A DNA stretch of 64,000 nt. Origin: Owenia fusiformis. Taxonomy: Eukaryota; Annelida; Polychaeta; Sabellida; Oweniidae. The translations under genes were made by a program, and so were the position numbers. The stretch covers positions 26,587,915 to 26,651,914 of the forward strand of contig CAIIXF020000001.1 of the NCBI GenBank assembly GCA_903813345.2. The letters are read 5' to 3'. Below the pieces are notes generated by a model. That model was not told where the DNA came from. It saw only the letters and a list, made by a program, of their open reading frames with translations, and searched no databases. Shown here piece after piece: positions 22,701 to 31,587 of the stretch. Every line of letters starts with the position of its first letter. Positions within the stretch are counted from its first letter, which is position 1.

Positions 22701-24551
22701 CTGGAGACAATCGCACAAAACAATCGGGGACAACCCGATATCTACTGATTTGTACTTGAATAACAACCCGTCTCCCTTCCCTATCATCACAAGGCTGCTA
22801 ATGAAGAACACATCATGGACCACTACCAAAGAGTTAGGAACATCTGGGTTCCCTACCGTGACTGTGTAAGAGAGAAGATCTGATACAGGATCTGGATGTC
22901 AGCCCTGTCTTTACAAAAATGAAAATAGGAAATGATACGCCAATATAATCACCCTAGGATTAAAGAAATATACTCTACCTGTTATATAATCACTGACGTT
23001 GGTTCGGGGAAGCTTGGGCACTCAGCTTTAGGGCACTAGTCTCCCTGGACCCCCAAACGAGGCCGCTTACTATTTGACATAGATCGCATGACTCGATGCG
23101 TGTTCAAGTCTTACCACGGGAAGAAGCTACCTGGCTAGAAATTTTCTCAAAATCATTCAGTTTTTCATCATACTGAGCACTTTTCGTGAATTTTAAGCCA
23201 AAAAGCTCCCCCTTGCCACAAGCTGGATACGGGCAAGAGTGATGCAGGGCGCCATCTTTAGAATCAATATCATATTCATTGTCGAGGTCAGGACCAAGCT
23301 ACTTTACTCAAACTAAGCCCAAGACCCTACTCTATATGAATTCGCAGCGTGACTAAGGCACAAAGTAAATATTCAGGTGATAGACCTTACATCTGCCTAT
23401 TAGCAAATGTGACTAAAGCTTTATTCGTAAAAATTGCAGGCCCCTAGCTCGCTTAAAATCAAATTTATTGGCAGATAAGGCTATTACTTCATCAAAATTA
23501 GCACGAAACACATGATAACATATGTTGGTTACTAAAATTATACATTTAGGGAAAATTTTATCAAGATTTGAAGGACAAAATAGATACGGAGACAAAACGC
23601 ACAGAAAGTGTTAGTTTACGTACTTTCGGTGTTGCTGTTGGTATCATAAACGTATTGAGTACACTTTTGCTCCATCGATGCGTTACGGATTTTGATACGT
23701 ATAGCTAAAACGTTGTGCGAAACATGTACACTGTAATTATTGCAATACCATTCAATACAGTGTAAAATGAATTGAACATACCATTTGAAAAACTCGATTT
23801 ATTTCAAACAATAAACAAATTCATTCACCAAATTTTAGTCAACTTATACACAGCACACTGTGCTTGTTCATATAGTGATACCTTTAGAACTAAAAACAAT
23901 ATAATCGAAGGGTAAAATCGGATACGTAAATGACCAACGTACAAAAGCCTCATTTTTCGTGTTTTCCGTATTGTTTCACGTATAAATTGAACTGACTACG
24001 CATAAATCTGGTAAATAAGTTACGGATACGGATCCGTGGAGCTAAAAAACGTTTTGCGAAACCTCTCTAATGTAAGCTTAAACTCCCTATTATTCTGGAA
24101 TCCCCAATTATCAAGGCTAAACATTTTTTTGATTTGAGTAAGAGAAGATTGGTTATGTTTTCCAAACTATGTAAAATTAAAGCGCCCCTACCTTTGTTGG
24201 GATACATAGAAGAACTAATAAAAGATCAGCGATAGCTAAGCTGGTCAGGAATATATTTGTCACATTCTGCAGACGTCTGTATCTAGCGATACAGAAAATC
24301 ACTAGTGAGTTGCCCACTATTCCGAGGATGAGCGTTAGTCCGTAGACGACAGCAACAGGGATTGCATCAAGTGGGAATGTATTGACGGAGGCGTTATAGT
24401 CATACTCATAGTCTTCATAGTATTCGTAACCATCTGTGTCTAATGTATCAAATTTGCCACCGGTACCTTCTGTTGCTTTATGGACGTAGTCATCCGTTGC
24501 GTTATACACCAACGTGTATTCCATTGGTGTCTGTTCGGTAATATTCTCCAT
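7625..24551 (-). CDS. Class A (rhodopsin-type) peptide GPCR, partial gene, two exons found
   Basis: Exon 1 (24192-24551) and exon 2 (7625-7746) join in phase 0 and give N-terminus, TM1, TM2, ECL1 and TM3 in the correct order. The joined protein reads LLCIPTK then FTKHVTFVWHFGAVMCK. Exon 2 ends inside the arginine codon of the ER(Y) motif, a place where many rhodopsin-family GPCR genes have an intron. TM4-TM7 are not found between 1 and 7624 and must lie left of the window. The conserved residues fit a neuropeptide receptor, but I cannot choose a subfamily (CCK/QRFP/orexin-like are candidates). The 16.4 kb intron holds most of the repeats between 9.7 and 24.1 kb. Confidence 0.85.
7747..9750. 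other. GPCR intron, no recognised feature
   Basis: AT-rich sequence within the long GPCR intron. The open frames at 7944-8361 overlap on opposite strands and show no family match. I see no inverted-repeat element or RNA gene here. Confidence 0.5.
9751..10018. mobile_element. Short TIR element (MITE)
   Basis: The left end TAAGCTTGTATTTGCGAGTG and the inverted right end ending ATACAAGCTTA (10006-10018) match with few differences over about 27 bases. A TA flank is possible on both sides. The 268-base interior has no coding signal. It lies in the GPCR intron. Confidence 0.75.
10019..10955. other. GPCR intron, no recognised feature
   Basis: No gene or repeat is recognised. The minus-strand frames at 10120-10347 and 10386-10851 have no family resemblance. 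Confidence 0.4.
10956..11066 (-). mobile_element. TIR-bounded tRNA-like element, copy 1
   Basis: The ends are TGTAATGACC and the inverted GGTCGGTACA. On the minus strand the interior contains TAGCTCAGTTGG (11006-11017), a perfect Pol III A box (TRGCNNAGYNGG), followed by TAGAGCATCAGTCTTAA. This resembles the 5' half of a tRNA-Lys. There is no matching 3' half, so it is not a functional tRNA gene. A second copy at 28988-29154 shares both ends and the hairpin TAGCAAGTTGCTA. Confidence 0.7.
11243..11735. mobile_element. Foldback/TIR element A
   Basis: TTGTATTCCATACCT at 11243 returns inverted at 11721-11735, and the match continues into ATGAGGTTT. The left interior holds repeated GGGACATAT/ATGTCCCGCTC units. 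The rest, 11370-11660, is A/T homopolymer-rich low-complexity sequence in which any open frames are composition artefacts. Confidence 0.75.
11736..11818. mobile_element. Hairpin element C1 between foldbacks A and B
   Basis: The unit CAGTTATGCAC ... GTGCATAA encloses a near-perfect hairpin at 11751-11798 whose arms read TTTGGATACAGG and its complement, meeting at CCCTCGGG. A longer relative lies at 12148-12310. Confidence 0.7.
11819..12147. mobile_element. Foldback/TIR element B
   Basis: TGTATCTCATACTTGAGT at 11819 returns inverted at about 12130-12147. The interior repeats the GGAATATAT/ATGTCCCGCTCC core of element A and then a shorter A/T-rich tract, so B looks like a diverged short version of A. 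Confidence 0.7.
12148..12310. mobile_element. Hairpin element C2
   Basis: Starts CAGTTATGTAC and contains GGTTTTGGATATAGG, mirrored by CCTATAACCAAAACC near 12266-12280. It is a longer relative of the hairpin at 11736-11818, with an expanded centre rich in CCCTCGGG-like motifs. Confidence 0.65.
12311..13416. other. GPCR intron, no gene; one small AT tandem
   Basis: The only local structure seen is a three-copy 16-18 base tandem (ATATATGCAATGGATT) at about 13029-13084. The open frame at 13002-13325 runs through it and has no family resemblance. Confidence 0.5.
13417..13440. repeat. Perfect 24-bp palindrome matching TIRs at 20 and 24 kb
   Basis: AGGGAGTTTAAGCTT runs straight into its own complement, centred on the HindIII-like AAGCTT. 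The same 15 bases form the inverted ends at 20074-20088 and 24074-24088. The flanks GTCAGT and ATTGAC extend the symmetry with one mismatch. Confidence 0.8.
13441..15293. other. GPCR intron, no recognised feature
   Basis: AT-rich sequence without supported genes, RNA genes or inverted-repeat ends. Confidence 0.4.
15294..15411. repeat. GAA/GGA purine microsatellite
   Basis: About 118 bases of almost pure purine on the plus strand: a central GAA run of roughly 17 units flanked by GGA-rich sequence. Confidence 0.9.
15412..19539. other. GPCR intron, no recognised gene
   Basis: No gene or transposon end was recognised. The minus-strand 86-codon frame at 17755-18015 is the most protein-like open frame, but it matches nothing I know and lacks convincing flanking splice context. 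Confidence 0.4.
19540..19622. mobile_element. Remnant of the pogo-like MITE family
   Basis: Contains TTAATCCGAACAC and ends TTAACAGGTTTTACTG. This is the terminal signature shared by the better-preserved copies in and around PIK3R4 (for example 38557-38734). The left end is degraded. Confidence 0.45.
20190..24067. mobile_element. 3.9 kb TIR element with TA flanks, apparently non-coding
   Basis: The 18-base end GAGAGGTTTCGCAAAACG is perfectly inverted at 24050-24067 and flanked by TA at 20188-20189 and 24068-24069. Subterminal ACGTATCCG/CGGATACGT motifs recur on both sides, and a further end-like copy (AGCTAAAACGTTGTGCGAAAC) lies near 23700. No transposase is readable. TA targets fit the Tc1/mariner/pogo superfamily or similar, but the class is not proven. 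It lies within the GPCR intron. Confidence 0.75.
21300..22760. repeat. Strand-skewed A/C-rich degenerate repeat tract
   Basis: The plus strand is dominated by A and C with few G, built from variants of ACACAATC, GGCACAACC and CATTAA-like words. One phrase (CACAATCAGGCACAACCAAT) recurs at about 22095 and 22633. The overlapping open frames here (for example 22048-22368 minus and 22136-22444 plus) reflect the skewed composition. Confidence 0.75.
24192..24551 (-). CDS. GPCR exon 1: N-terminus, TM1, TM2
   Basis: 120 codons run from the ATG at 24551 to the donor GTAGGG after 24192, ending in phase 0. A TAG sits in frame six bases before the ATG, which fixes the start. The extracellular N-terminus has N-glycosylation sites (NIT, NAT, NAS) and the acidic tyrosine cluster DGYEYYEDYEYDYNAS, a likely tyrosine-sulfation region. 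TM1 has GNSLV and TM2 has SLAIADLLLV with the conserved Asp. There is no obvious signal peptide. Confidence 0.88.
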
Positions 24552-25896
24552 ACTCTAGTTAGTAGTGTTATCCGTTTTTTGGCAGTGAATTGATATGAAC
24601 GAGAGTGGCGTAATTAATTAACGTGTCCTATGTTTCTTGTTAATTACCAGAAAATCCAATGTCAGACCAACGTAATAGACTCTGGAAATAGAGCAATCAC
24701 GTTGTAACATATGGGTGGTTCACAATATTACATGTTGTGGGCTTATAAATGAGAAAAATGAATACCTTGAACGCATTTCACTTACTTTATGTCTATAGAG
24801 AATTTGTGTCTGCTAGGCATGGATGAATATATAGTATTGGAAACAATACATGGCAATACCGTCGATTTTCATTTAGATGATAATCAGTTTTGTTGAATTT
24901 GTCGAGAATTTATTTCATGTGCTAATAGGTTTGTCTTTAAAGCAATACTATCTCAATAAATTAATTTTATTTCACTAAAAGGCACATGTAAATAATCCTG
25001 CTTATTTGATTACTTGGTGTGACTGCGCTAAAAAGCAGAACAAATGTTTAAATGTAAATTGCTACCCTGTTCCTGTAAATCTTCTTTAAAAGGAAGATAC
25101 AAAAAGACAATACAATACAATTAAAATACAACACAATACAATATATATTAAGTGACACAGCGATAACTTTATGTAAATTATAATATCTTTATATTGATAA
25201 ACAAGAAAAAAGAATTATGAATTAATTGTAGAACACTAATCAAAACAAATACCTTTTTATCACGTCCACGTAAATTTCATCTTCGCAATGGTAAACTCCT
25301 TCAACTAGAGCAATTAGCAATTGCGATTTGTGAGGAACTTTTTTAGTTAACGTTCCATTCAGTTTCATAAAATGATGCGTGAGTTCACTTTATTTTCAAT
25401 TATATACATCCAGATTCTCAATAGCCTTGTATCCTATTGCTTAGAGACGACTTGCAAACTCTACCCGGTTCACCAACCCCAGTGTTCCTCTGCTATATGG
25501 TTACGCTACGCCTCGTACCTGTTAGCGCTGAATCTGCGAGTGAACTTAATTGTGATGAAGACTACCAGCAGATACCAATATAAAGCACTGTTTGCTGCGC
25601 ACGAGTCAAAAACCAATGATTAACTAATGCCAATATGTTTACAAATGAGAACTTCATTGATGAAACATCTATCCTGGATAAAAAGCGATACACGCGATTG
25701 GAACTTCGTTGGTTTGACCAAAATGTTGTCATTACTTTTAGTAAACAACTACGAATTAAGAGTACACGCGGATTGATCCAATGTCGAATGACATTTACTC
25801 TGTGTATGGTACTACCATTGTTAGACCAACAGCATGTACTATCCCTTAGAGTAAAAGATTAGGGACCTCTGATGATCTAGAATGTGGCACTAAGTA
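24552..25896. other. Upstream region of the GPCR gene
   Basis: Presumed promoter and 5' UTR side of the minus-strand GPCR. A short ACAAT/ACACAAT tandem lies near 25105-25145. I see no clear core promoter element. The plus frames at 25372-25862 are unrecognised. Confidence 0.4.
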
Positions 25897-26910
25897 CAGG
25901 GTGGGCCAAAAACGTTCACATTTTTATTTTTGAAATATCTTTCCTGATATGTTAGAAATATCCCAAAATTATATATCATTAGAATGATAATTCAAATCCC
26001 AACAAAATGATGTATGATTCATAAAATATGAATGGCTGTTGGTGACTCCACGATAATTTCCGCATCATGAAGTAATAACAGTAGTTTTGAGCTTATTGAA
26101 TAATAATTGCATTGCTGAATCAACACTTTTATTAGACATTGACATAGGAAAAAAATATTGGAGTTGAATTTGATTGTTTGTAAATCATTTTGGAGCTCTA
26201 AAATAATCATGGAACTTATTTTTATGTATTGTAGTTTGTTATAATGTAAGATTGTTAGATGCATTGAAATTTGCTTCAACCACGTTTTGCAAAGAAACTC
26301 AGTAGAAATTCTGTCATTGCTATAACCCATTATGTGGAATTAATTTCAATTATTTCCTCTTTTGGTGTCTATGATTCCATTACCTGCCATCAAAAATGTA
26401 AGTTAATAAAAGTTATAAAAGAACAACATCATTGTTGACCTGTTTATGATAATTTTAGCCTTAAATAGGCATTATCTACAAAATGTCTAGCAAATAAGAA
26501 AATATTCGATTATTTCACTTCATTATTTAGGCTATTGTATATTACCAATACCTATCAAAATAGTAAAGGAACTAAATAATAATGTATTTGTAAACAATTT
26601 GGTTTCATTTGATCAACAATTTTTAACTATTATTAGAATTATATCCCCTAAAAGCTGACATGGGGGTTTTATCTGTCTGGTCAGTTCTTAGCCAGTTTTC
26701 TGTATTCAGCAATTGGTAAATCATAATCTTGACCACTGTGGTAATCAAAATGTTATTTCAAGACAAATACTCATCTAGGTGAAATAAATTATATATCATT
26801 TTCTTTGAAATTGAATTGTCTTTACAATGTTGTATAATTTAAACATATTTCTGTAATATTAAAAATGTTGTAGCAAAACAGAAATGTGGACGTTTCTTTG
26901 GCCCACCCTG
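25897..26910. mobile_element. Mariner-like non-autonomous element, 1.0 kb
   Basis: CAGGGTGGGCCAAAAACGTT at the left matches the inverted right end (GGCCCACCCTG) over about 30 imperfect bases. Both sides are flanked by TA (25895-25896, 26911-26912). The AT-rich interior contains a 103-codon minus frame (26019-26330) with no transposase motif. It is therefore scored as a MITE-like derivative. Confidence 0.85.
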
Positions 26911-28305
26911 TATATAGGAATCCCCGAAAACATCTGAAATAAAATGCGAATAGTTCCCGAAGACGCAATCTTCACCAATCCGTTGACATTACCATAAATA
27001 GAGTAAGCCACGAAAGTGCAAAGAAATACATTTATGATAAAACAGCGAACACATGGGATTAAAAAGCTTTTTCTATTGCCTCTACGTTAACATATTACAT
27101 ATAACAGTACATTATATTTATAATGCTTTGCAATATATAATACTATTTTCTTCATAAATTTTTCCCTTTAATTCATGAGCAAACATAATAAATATAAATA
27201 GACTAAAAAATTGATCACACGTAACAAGGTCATTGTGATCACTTATCAAATTATCCAGGCCTCTCAAGAAACATCTCTTGGCCGAGAGGAGTTGAGGTAT
27301 TGTTAATCGTGGTGTTTCTTTGCATACATTAGTAGTCATTTTTATATCTTCGTATTCGATACATTATACGATTTGACTAAATGCATTACTTATGTTACTA
27401 GAGGAGAGGCGCTGATAATATTGATTTATTGATGAAATATTGATTCAAATGATAATGATTAGACAATTCATTAGTCAATCAAAGGATGCAAGACAATTCT
27501 ACCCATTCATAGTCATTCACACCCAGCGCGCAGATCAAGAGTCTAGTTGTAAACTTCTGAAGACGAGGCTCTCTATTAAGAAGTGAAGTCGAACGAATGC
27601 AAAGGGTAAGGGTAATAGAACATAATAATGAAAACTTGCCGCTTTATCATATCAAATATTTTCTGAAGATTTGACTTTGAAGACGGGGATCATCATGGAG
27701 TAGTCTTTTCACTCCGTCTTTTTGTTTTAATTTGTTCAATAAAGCGCAATGTAGTCCCCCAAGTTTCCACCCATACATTATCACTTTCTAGTCAATCACT
27801 TACAAAACGAAATCTCAGGACTTGTTTTTTCAACAATTCATCAACATCGGCATAAAAACTATTCTACTTAACCTCCGGTTGCCAAACTTATGGAGGGGAG
27901 TGTAGGTAAATTTTTCATAAATTACCGATTGCTACGATTTCAGGATTTCATGGGACGTGAGATGACAATGTTATATTGTCATACATTTCGATTGCATGGG
28001 AATCCTACCTTCCTACTAAACTACACGGCTCGAGTATATTTCAAAGAATCATAATTAACCATCTTATGTTTCAAAGGTTAGATCAACTGATACGCCGTAG
28101 ATCAAGATGATGATTATAAGAATATGATGATGAATGCTCGGATTTTTCTGATTTCCGGCAATACGATGGTGCATCCTTTCCCGTAATTGATTCAAGCAAA
28201 TACCACAACAGGTGAAAGACAATTACACCCCAACATTGCATGCCGTTCTACAACAATATTTTGACATATTACATTGATTATATATACTGTAATAGCGCGG
28301 TGGTC
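26911..28305. other. Intergenic, no recognised feature
   Basis: AT-rich sequence. No gene, RNA gene or transposon terminus was recognised. Confidence 0.4.
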
Positions 28306-28795
28306 TGCCTGCATACCCGGCGCTTAGGTCAGGTCATTCTTAGGTCAAAGGTAAATATCTAGGTATTTGTCGTTTTAAGACCCTTTTGTCGACCATGACA
28401 AGGTGACCTGAAGTCAAGTTCAATGTTTATGGGTCAAGGTCATCTCAAAGTCAAAAGTCAATATCTAAGTATTTGGCGTTTGAAGGATTTAGGGAGCTGC
28501 TGTGACCCTTGGCGATCCAGAATAAGGTGACTTGATCTCCAAGTCAATGTTTATGGGCCAAGGTCTTCTCAAGGTCAAATGTAAATATCTAAGTATTTTC
28601 CGTTTAAAGGACCTTGTTGGGGGATGCTATGACCCTTAGTGACCTGAAGTCAAGGTCATTCAATTCAAAGGGTCAATTTTCAAGGTATTTGGCGTTTTAA
28701 AACCCTTTGGGCTGCTGTGACATTTGGCAACCCATGATTAAGTGACCTGAGGTCAAGGTCAATGTTTATAGGCCAAGGTCATCTCAAGGTGAAAG

Positions 28796-29286
28796 GGCTT
28801 TGTATAAAATACCTCCTACCTCCAACCCACCTACGTGGGGCATGATACAGTCATTGAAGGGTTCAATTTTAAAGATTTTTAAATCTTAAAATAGCTCTAA
28901 TTATAAACATTTCTACAATTCCGGCTTTATTTTATGACTAGACGGATGACAGATCCATAAATAAAGGCATATGGGTGCAATGTAATGTGTAATGACCAGA
29001 GGGCACCCCAGGGGAATATCTAACTAATGACCGCGAGCATAGGTCCAACAAGCCAGATAAAGAAATTGAAAGAAAGTGTGCTAAATTCGATGCCCCAAGT
29101 GGGAAGCGAACCCAACTGGGCTGTAGTAGCAACTTGCTATCAAGGGTCGTTACAGATGCATCTATAATTCATCATAAACTAAGATTCAATAAACTAAGAT
29201 CTTTAAATTGAACCCTTCAAAGACTGTATCATGTCCAACGTACGTGGGTATGTGGGTATGAGGTAGGAGGTTTTTTATACAAAGCC
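28796..29286. mobile_element. Mutator-like MITE with 9-bp target duplication
   Basis: The ends GGCTTTGTATAAAA and TTTTATACAAAGCC open arms of roughly 90 bases that match inverted (ACCTCCTACCTC, ATGATACAGTC, TTGAAGGGTTCAATTT). Exact 9-base direct repeats AGGTGAAAG flank it at 28787-28795 and 29287-29295. Long TIRs with a 9-base duplication are typical of Mutator-like elements; Merlin-like is an alternative. A tRNA-like TIR element is nested inside. Confidence 0.85.
28988..29154 (-). mobile_element. TIR-bounded tRNA-like element, copy 2
   Basis: The ends TGTAATGACC and GGTCGTTACA and the internal TAGCAAGTTGCTA-type hairpin match copy 1 at 10956-11066. The minus strand has GGGTTCGCTTCCC (29101-29113), one mismatch from a Pol III B box. 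It lies inside the Mutator-like MITE, so it inserted later or was carried with it. Confidence 0.65.
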
Positions 29287-29452
29287 AGGTGAAAGTTCAA
29301 TATCTAAGTATTTGGCGTTTTAAGGCACTTGAAGAATACTGTGACCCTCGGCGACTCATAGTAAGGTGACCTGAGGTCAAAGTCAATATTTATGAGTCAA
29401 GGTCATCTCAATGATGGTGACCAACTCGAACGGGTAGAATACTAATATCACA

Positions 29453-29971
29453 CCGGAATAGCCTGACTACGGTAAAGTCAGATACCGTTGTCACAAATGG
29501 CGGACGTAACCGTAGCTTCAACTGTTTAATCATTTGGTCCTCATTTCATGGGATTTTATCGTCGCTAATTCTGTGCATGCATTAAGCTCTTGTGATCATG
29601 TATCATATGAAATCCCATTTTCGATCAAATTGGGTCGTGAATCGCCACAATATAGCGTCTTCCATATCGTCAATGACAACGGAATCTGAAATAGAGTAAT
29701 TTAGAAAGACAGCGGCATATGGTAATTACCGTGTCCGTTGTCCCGTATCTCATTTTGAACGGTTAAATTAAAGACTTTATTTCGATGGTTGAACATTATT
29801 AAATGTACAATGAGTATTCAGACACTTTGATTGATTGTTGTTCCAAAGTAATTTAGTCAATTGCAAGGTGCTCTATTAAACATACAGTTCATGAAAATCT
29901 TATTGAAGCGACGGTTATGTCCGCCATTTGTGACAACGGTATCTTATTTTACGGTTGTCAGGCTGTTCCGG
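29453..29971. mobile_element. TIR element (MITE) with ~70-bp arms
   Basis: CCGGAATAGCCTGAC at the left and its inverted form ending GTTCCGG at the right start arms of about 70 bases. Both arms share GATACCGTTGTCACAAATGG and CGGAC. The boundaries could extend several bases outward. No clear target duplication or coding sequence was found. Confidence 0.75.
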
Positions 29972-30494
29972 GGCGAATATAAATGAACTGAGTTTAAAGT
30001 TTATAATTGGAGATTTTGCAAAACACAAAACACCAATCTTTTTTCAGGTTATTTTGTAAATTCTGTTTTCAAAATAAAATTCCTTGACGTTTCCAGACAA
30101 AAAAAGAAATTTCCAGATTTAACTTTGCTTACACTGCCTCCAATAAAGTTTCAATAAGACCCATTACGAAACATTTTGGGTTTCTCTCTTAGTACCATTT
30201 CTCTCAGGAAATTGTATCTAGTCCTTTTTGGGCCTACCAGAACTTTTTGCCCTTCGCCACACTCAGAACAGATGTATTCCTCAAGGATTCCCTCCAAATT
30301 CGCGCTGAAAAAATAGGCGAAATCAAAAGTAGATTTTCTACAAGATCCTTATTCAAAATTCGACCAAACTTGCACAATATGGAGAAAAATACTCTCAAAC
30401 TTAAATAAACAAAAAATCACGACCTGACAGATACTCCATGACGTTTATAGTCTTCAAAATTAAGCGTGGCCGTTAAACGCGCGGGATAAGTAAG
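29972..30494. other. Intergenic, no recognised feature
   Basis: No gene or repeat recognised. Confidence 0.4.
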
Positions 30495-30871
30495 GTGCAA
30501 CACGAGGATGGTGACATTTGAGCAAACTGATGTTTTCATTATTTCTGATCTGATCTAGTTTTTTGATATTTTTTATGTCTGTAACAATATCCTAGTCAGA
30601 GAACTTTACAGTGAATTTCATAAAAAAAACTACACAAACTGCGAATATAATATACGGAAACACACGGTTAAATTACGCAAATTCGAATTCTTGCGTTGTA
30701 CCTTACCGTTACCGCGCGTTATACCGTATATTACATTGTTTTTGTAGAAATCCACTATCAATTTCACTGTCTGGGATGTTGTTACAGACATTTTCATATA
30801 AAAATATCTAGAAACTAGATCAGACCTTTCTGAAACGACGGAAACACTATTTCACCACCCTCGTGTTGTAC
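30495..30871. mobile_element. Imperfect foldback MITE
   Basis: GTGCAACACGAGGATGGTGA at the left corresponds to the inverted TCACCACCCTCGTGTTGTAC at the right. Each arm is about 140 imperfect bases, sharing TCTGATCTAGTTT and TCTGTAACAA. The plus frame at 30611-30811 is an incidental reading of the centre. Confidence 0.7.
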
Positions 30872-31587
30872 TGTCACGCTTGATTTGGTTTACACCCTGT
30901 GTAATATACTTTGTATTATACTTTGTTTTATTTATATTTTGAACAATTTTGGCAAAAACTGTAATATACTCAACTGTAAAAGTTAAGTGTATGCCCGGGA
31001 GTGTATGATAGGCGATAGTCTAGAAGAAAATCTTCTGCTTATTAAATGACAAAGTGATACACTAAAGTCAATGGCTAGTCTACACTGAGATTTCCCACAA
31101 GCTGATTGTAATTAAAGAGTCTAACTATCTGCTAAACGCAATCTAGGATGAAGCATCCTAGACGCAATGCACTGTAGTTCTTTACTTCTGGGACAACCCT
31201 CGTATACCTTTTTAGGATGCATTTTAGTGATGGGATAATACCACGTTGAATTGTTTCTTCTTCTTAGGATATGATCTTGTCTACAAATGTGCCTTGTTAT
31301 TGTGATAATAAAGATTAATAATTGAATCTTATTTATACCAGACCCATGGGATATAAAACAGTTACCACATGTTACCATATTTTTCACACCTTTTTCTTAA
31401 TCCAAAATCAAAAACATCCAGTTAATTCCCAATAAGTAAAAATCAATTATCTCCTGGAATCACACCTTTCTCCTAGTCCAAACATAAAACATTCAGTTTT
31501 TTCCAATAGGCTAAACAAATTAGCTCCAGTGTTCCTACCTTTCTAAAACATCCTGTTTATAATGATGTCACTGAGAGTTGATTAGGA
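30872..31587. other. Intergenic, no recognised feature
   Basis: Contains only small hairpins such as CTAGGATGAAGCATCCTAG at about 31142. The minus frame at 31121-31387 is unrecognised. Confidence 0.4.

Larger units (their letters stand above)
20074..24088. mobile_element. Short TIR element split by a 3.9 kb insertion
   Basis: AGGGAGTTTAAGCTT at 20074-20088 is exactly inverted at 24074-24088, with ATT on both outer sides. Removing the inner element (20190-24067) leaves only about 135 bases of outer element. It is therefore a small MITE interrupted near its right end. Confidence 0.7.
28310..29412. repeat. Minisatellite with AAGGTCA words, interrupted by a MITE
   Basis: Degenerate direct repeats of about 124 bases (CAATGTTTAT at 28421 and 28545) contain TCAAGGTCA, ATATCTAAGTATTTGGCG and CTGCTGTGACCC. 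Four to five units lie at 28310-28795 and one more at 29287-29412. The two parts join correctly once the element at 28796-29286 and one copy of its target duplication are removed. Confidence 0.85.

Noticed and set aside
28310-28795. CRISPR-like repeat array
   Set aside because: Units are degenerate, contiguous and without unique spacers, in a eukaryotic genome; it is a minisatellite.
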